This document shows, piece by piece, positions 42,078 to 44,507 of a stretch of 44,507 bases of DNA. The stretch covers positions 1 to 44,507 of the forward strand of contig JAAYCX010000080.1 in NCBI GenBank assembly GCA_012729555.1. The letters are read 5' to 3'. Below the pieces are notes generated by a model. The model was not told the DNA's origin. It searched no databases and was given only the letters and a program-made list of their open reading frames with translations. The first letter of the stretch is position 1, and every line of letters starts with the position of its first letter. The position numbers and the translations under genes are program-made. The DNA is from Acidobacteriota bacterium (GTDB taxonomy: Bacteria > Acidobacteriota > UBA6911).

Positions 42078-42419
42078 ATGAAGATGATTTGCGCGATTGT
42101 CCGGCCGCATCGGCTCGAGCAGGTGAAGCATGCGCTTTCCGACGTCGGGGTTGTCGGCCTCACCGTCAGCGAGGTGCGCGGGGCGGGCCGGCAGAAGGGG
42201 CAGGTCGAGCGCTACCGGGGATCGGAATACAGCTTCGATCTGATCCCCAAGGTGAAGGTGGAGGCGGCGGTCCCCGACGAACAGTGCGCGGAGGCGCTCA
42301 AGGCGATCTGCGCGGCGGCCCGGACGGGAGAGATCGGGGACGGGAAGGTCTTCGTCTACGCCCTCGAGGACGCGGTGCGGATCCGCACCGGGGAGACGGG
42401 GGAGGACTCCCTCCTGTAG
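42078..42419 (+). CDS. glnB: P-II regulatory protein with Tyr51
   Basis: A 113-residue canonical P-II with T-loop GRQKGQVERYRGSEYSFDLIPK; Tyr51 is present. The B-loop and C-loop end, IGDGKVFVYALEDAVRIRTGE, is intact. Control by uridylylation is possible. ATG 42078 follows AAAGGGAGG, 43 bp after the first P-II. Last gene of the nitrogen operon. Confidence 0.95.
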   Translation: MKMICAIVRPHRLEQVKHALSDVGVVGLTVSEVRGAGRQKGQVERYRGSEYSFDLIPKVKVEAAVPDEQCAEALKAICAAARTGEIGDGKVFVYALEDAVRIRTGETGEDSLL

Positions 42420-42445
42420 CGCTTTCGGCCGGCCGGGAAGAGGGA

Positions 42446-42476
42446 GGGCCCCCTGCCCGTGACGGGCAGGGGGCCC
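42446..42476. terminator. Hairpin after the nitrogen operon
   Basis: A 14-bp perfect stem (42446-42459 with 42463-42476) around a 3-nt loop, 26 bp after the second P-II stop and 5 bp from the stop of the 37-residue minus-strand gene. It lies between convergent genes. The U-tract is weak. Confidence 0.6.
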
Positions 42477-42481
42477 GAGGC

Positions 42482-42595
42482 CTATTTCCGTTTATTCGCG
42501 GCGTGCTGGCGCGCGGCGCCCACGGCGGTGATGAGGCCCAGGACCAGCATGATAGCGCATAAATAATAGGCGACGACAGAATCCAATGCCTGCAT
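42482..42595 (-). CDS. 37-residue single-span peptide after the symporter
   Basis: A short gene, MQALDSVVAYYLCAIMLVLG... ending in RQHAANKRK: one membrane span and a basic end. AAGGA lies 10 nt before the ATG. It ends 5 bp before the terminator hairpin and follows the 35-residue gene by 30 bp. Size and position resemble the small accessory proteins of sodium:solute symporters. Confidence 0.7.
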   Translation of the reverse strand: MQALDSVVAYYLCAIMLVLGLITAVGAARQHAANKRK

Positions 42596-42625
42596 CGGTG
42601 CACGTCCTTTACTTTTGGCGAGCGG

Positions 42626-42733
42626 CTACCACGATCTTCCGCGATGGGCCAGCCGCCAGAGGATATAGAAGATCACGGCCATCCCCAGGGTCACGCAAAA
42701 CTGAAACAACAGAATTTTCCACGGCCATGCCAT
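42626..42733 (-). CDS. 35-residue single-span peptide after the symporter
   Basis: A short gene, MAWPWKILLFQFCVTLGMAV... ending RLAHRGRSW: a Trp-rich start, one membrane span and a basic end. GGGGGA lies 8 nt before the ATG, which is 36 bp after the symporter stop. An overlapping frame from 42740 runs the other way and is considered a shadow. Possibly a small subunit or stabiliser of the symporter. Confidence 0.7.
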   Translation of the reverse strand: MAWPWKILLFQFCVTLGMAVIFYILWRLAHRGRSW

Positions 42734-42769
42734 CGTTCATTCCCCCTTCGATAACGCGATAACGGACAC

Positions 42770-44251
42770 TTACGCTTCCGCCGCCCGCCTCCCGGAAGCC
42801 GCTTCCCTCGCCTTGAGCTGCCGCAGGTATCCCGGCTCCCCGGGGAGGATGAGGTTGAGCCCGATGCCGAACAGGAGCGTGGCGAAGGTCGTGGGATACA
42901 GGTTGAGGCTCAGGTAGGAGGGGAGCCAGGTCGGGGACGCGAATGTCCAGTAGAAATTCGCCAGGTACCCGGCCGAAATGGTGATCCAGGCCGCGTACTT
43001 GTTCACCTTCCAGAGCATCCCGATCAGGTAGACGCCGAAGACCGGGATCGCGAAGGAGAAGGTCCACATGAAGATCGAAAAAACGGGGCTCCCCAGCTTG
43101 AGGGCGGGGATGATGACCAGTACGGCGCAGACGCCTATCATCGTGCGGGTGAGGGTGAGGAAAGTGCGGTCGCTCATCCGCGGGTTGCACGCCCGCTTGA
43201 AGATGTCGTGCACGATGATGTGCGAGGACGCCAGGATCAGCCCCGCCGTGGTGGACAGGGTGGCGGCCAGCAGGGCGATCATCAGGATCCCCACCATCCA
43301 GGGGGGGAAGGCCTCGAGCGCGAGCGCGGGCACGGAGAGCTTGGCCCCGGTGGCGGCGACGGTCGGGATCGCCATGCCGACCAGGGCCAGGATGACCCAG
43401 GGGTAGGCGGCGAAGCTGTTGACAAGGGCGGCCCAGAACACCCCCCGGCGGATGTCCGATTCCGAACGCGCCATCAGCATCGGCTGGTTCTGCACCTGGG
43501 ACGCGCTCTGCATGAACACGGTCAGGATCAGGCAGGGGAAGATGAGGGTGAAGATGACCTCGGGCGAGAAATTGAAGACGCTGGTCTTCCAGGAGGCGCC
43601 CTCGGAGGCGTAGAAACCGGCGATCCTCTCCCACCCGCCGCGCCCCGCGAGCCAGGAGCCGGTCCAGAAGACGGCCATGAAGGAGCCCGCGATCAGCATG
43701 GTGGCGTTGAACAGGTTCATCCACGCCACCTGCATCAGGCCGGCGGCGATGATGTAGATGATGGTCAGGACGACGGCGATCAGGATGCAGTGGGGAGCGA
43801 GCGGGAGCGCGCCCCCGCCCAGGGCGTAGAGCGCCGCGGCCGTGGCCGACACCTCCGCGATGCAGATGCCCATCAGCTGGGCGGGGAACACGGCCGAGAT
43901 CATCCAGCCGATCTTCTCCCCGAAGATCCTGCCCATCCCCTCCGGGAAGGTCTGCACCTGGAGACGGCGGAACCAGGGACCGAACCAGAGCAGGAAGAGG
44001 GGCACGAAGATGCCGCCGGACATGATGGCCCACCAGAGGACGGAGGCGCCGATGTCGGCCGACGATTCCCACAGCGAAAGGGTGTGGCCGCTCCCGAGGG
44101 GGGCCAGTACGAAGCCCGCGGTGACCAGGGGCCAGGGGAGGGTCCCCCCGCCGGTGACGAAGTCGCTCCCCGATTTCACCCTGCTCCTGAGCCAGAGGCT
44201 GGTGCCGACGCTCAGCAGCAGGAAATAGGCAATTGCAATGATCAGCGCCAT
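42770..44251 (-). CDS. Sodium:solute symporter (SSS family)
   Basis: A 493-residue inner-membrane symporter with about 13 spans. Typical SSS segments are SGSDFVTGGGTLPWPLVTAGF, IIAAGLMQVAWMNLFNATM and LAATLSTTAGLILASSHIIVHDIFKR, which holds the Na2-site region. The substrate is not evident; monocarboxylates, amino acids and sugars are possible. ATG 44251 has GGGAGGAGAGG upstream. It is followed by two single-span peptide genes. Confidence 0.93.
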   Translation of the reverse strand: MALIIAIAYFLLLSVGTSLWLRSRVKSGSDFVTGGGTLPWPLVTAGFVLAPLGSGHTLSLWESSADIGASVLWWAIMSGGIFVPLFLLWFGPWFRRLQVQTFPEGMGRIFGEKIGWMISAVFPAQLMGICIAEVSATAAALYALGGGALPLAPHCILIAVVLTIIYIIAAGLMQVAWMNLFNATMLIAGSFMAVFWTGSWLAGRGGWERIAGFYASEGASWKTSVFNFSPEVIFTLIFPCLILTVFMQSASQVQNQPMLMARSESDIRRGVFWAALVNSFAAYPWVILALVGMAIPTVAATGAKLSVPALALEAFPPWMVGILMIALLAATLSTTAGLILASSHIIVHDIFKRACNPRMSDRTFLTLTRTMIGVCAVLVIIPALKLGSPVFSIFMWTFSFAIPVFGVYLIGMLWKVNKYAAWITISAGYLANFYWTFASPTWLPSYLSLNLYPTTFATLLFGIGLNLILPGEPGYLRQLKAREAASGRRAAEA

Positions 44252-44507
44252 GGATGTTCCTCTCCTCCCTTTCGATGGATCCCGCGCGCCTGATATTTCC
44301 AAAGCCGGCGGAAGGGGGATTTTACTGCACAATCGATCGGAATAAAGCGAAATCTGCGCGGCGGGCTCCCTTCACGCCCCCTCCTGATATGGAACGACCT
44401 GTCAAGTAATGGGCATTAAACCCTATAGAGCTTTTGCCTTTCCGGTGAAGCAGAGCAGGCGGCAGTCGAGACTGCTTTTGCGACGGTTGATCACTCTGAT
44501 ATTCGCG
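44252..44507. other. Upstream region of the symporter
   Basis: 256 bp to the window end. A minus-strand TAAAAT near 44317-44322 could be a -10 box but has no good -35. Sequence composition becomes less GC-rich toward the end. No gene is supported. Confidence 0.35.

Noticed and set aside
39272-42163. Long open minus-strand frame (963 codons) opposite the porin-amt-PII operon
   Set aside because: Its product is Arg/His/Pro-rich low-complexity sequence with no domain, and it lies opposite well-recognised genes; typical of antisense frames in GC-rich DNA.
44252-44507. Gene or transposase fragment at the right edge
   Set aside because: A ~63-codon open frame exists on the minus strand but has no start, no motif and an arbitrary composition.

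Overview
This is a GC-rich window with short intergenic gaps and many 4-bp ATGA/GTGA gene overlaps. It comes from a Gram-negative bacterium: it encodes a TonB-dependent receptor, outer-membrane porins, Sec-signal proteins and periplasmic enzymes. A secreted FSGTW...SDP-type protein and a receptor with an N-terminal carboxypeptidase-regulatory-like domain point most towards Acidobacteriota. Other anaerobic high-GC lineages such as Desulfobacterota or Myxococcota cannot be excluded from sequence alone. No rRNA, tRNA, CRISPR array or intact insertion sequence was seen.

Layout. (1) 0.1-6.0 kb, plus strand: a ferrous-iron operon of DtxR-type regulator, FeoA, LbtU-like outer-membrane porin, second FeoA, FeoB, a FeoB-associated Cys-rich membrane peptide and a radical SAM enzyme. 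It faces a minus-strand TonB receptor (6.0-8.2 kb) whose His/Glu-rich loops suggest a divalent metal such as zinc or nickel. (2) 8.5-13.4 kb, minus strand: the most unusual region. A membrane-anchored thioredoxin-like protein, a stand-alone secreted C39 (double-glycine) peptidase, two paralogous 81-residue precursor peptides with a 39-residue membrane peptide between them, a large perfect hairpin, an ABC permease, an ABC ATPase and a Yip1-like membrane protein form a candidate secreted-peptide (bacteriocin-like) locus. I do not recognise the peptide family. (3) 13.6-18.2 kb: an M23-like protein, a CPBP protease, a membrane protein, a PPi-type phosphofructokinase and small unknowns.

(4) 18.2-31.6 kb: a catabolic region. 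A minus-strand molybdenum hydroxylase operon (FAD, 2Fe-2S and Mo subunits, a small Zn-finger-like protein, CoxG) lies next to a plus-strand operon of a HAD/enoyl-CoA hydratase fusion, a thiolase, and a FAD oxidase / CCG iron-sulfur protein / FAD oxidase trio. Together these could hydroxylate and beta-oxidise an unidentified acid, with electrons leaving through the flavin/Fe-S trio. (5) 31.6-39.0 kb: a 37-residue membrane peptide with its own promoter and terminator, a Crp/Fnr regulator behind a sigma-54 promoter, two hybrid histidine kinases with a single-domain response regulator, and a Gly/Met-repeat secreted protein.

(6) 39.4-42.4 kb: a nitrogen operon behind a sigma-54 promoter: TorF-type porin, Amt ammonium transporter and two P-II proteins, only one of which keeps the uridylylation tyrosine. 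(7) 42.5-44.25 kb, minus strand: a sodium:solute symporter followed by two unannotated 35- and 37-residue single-span peptides.
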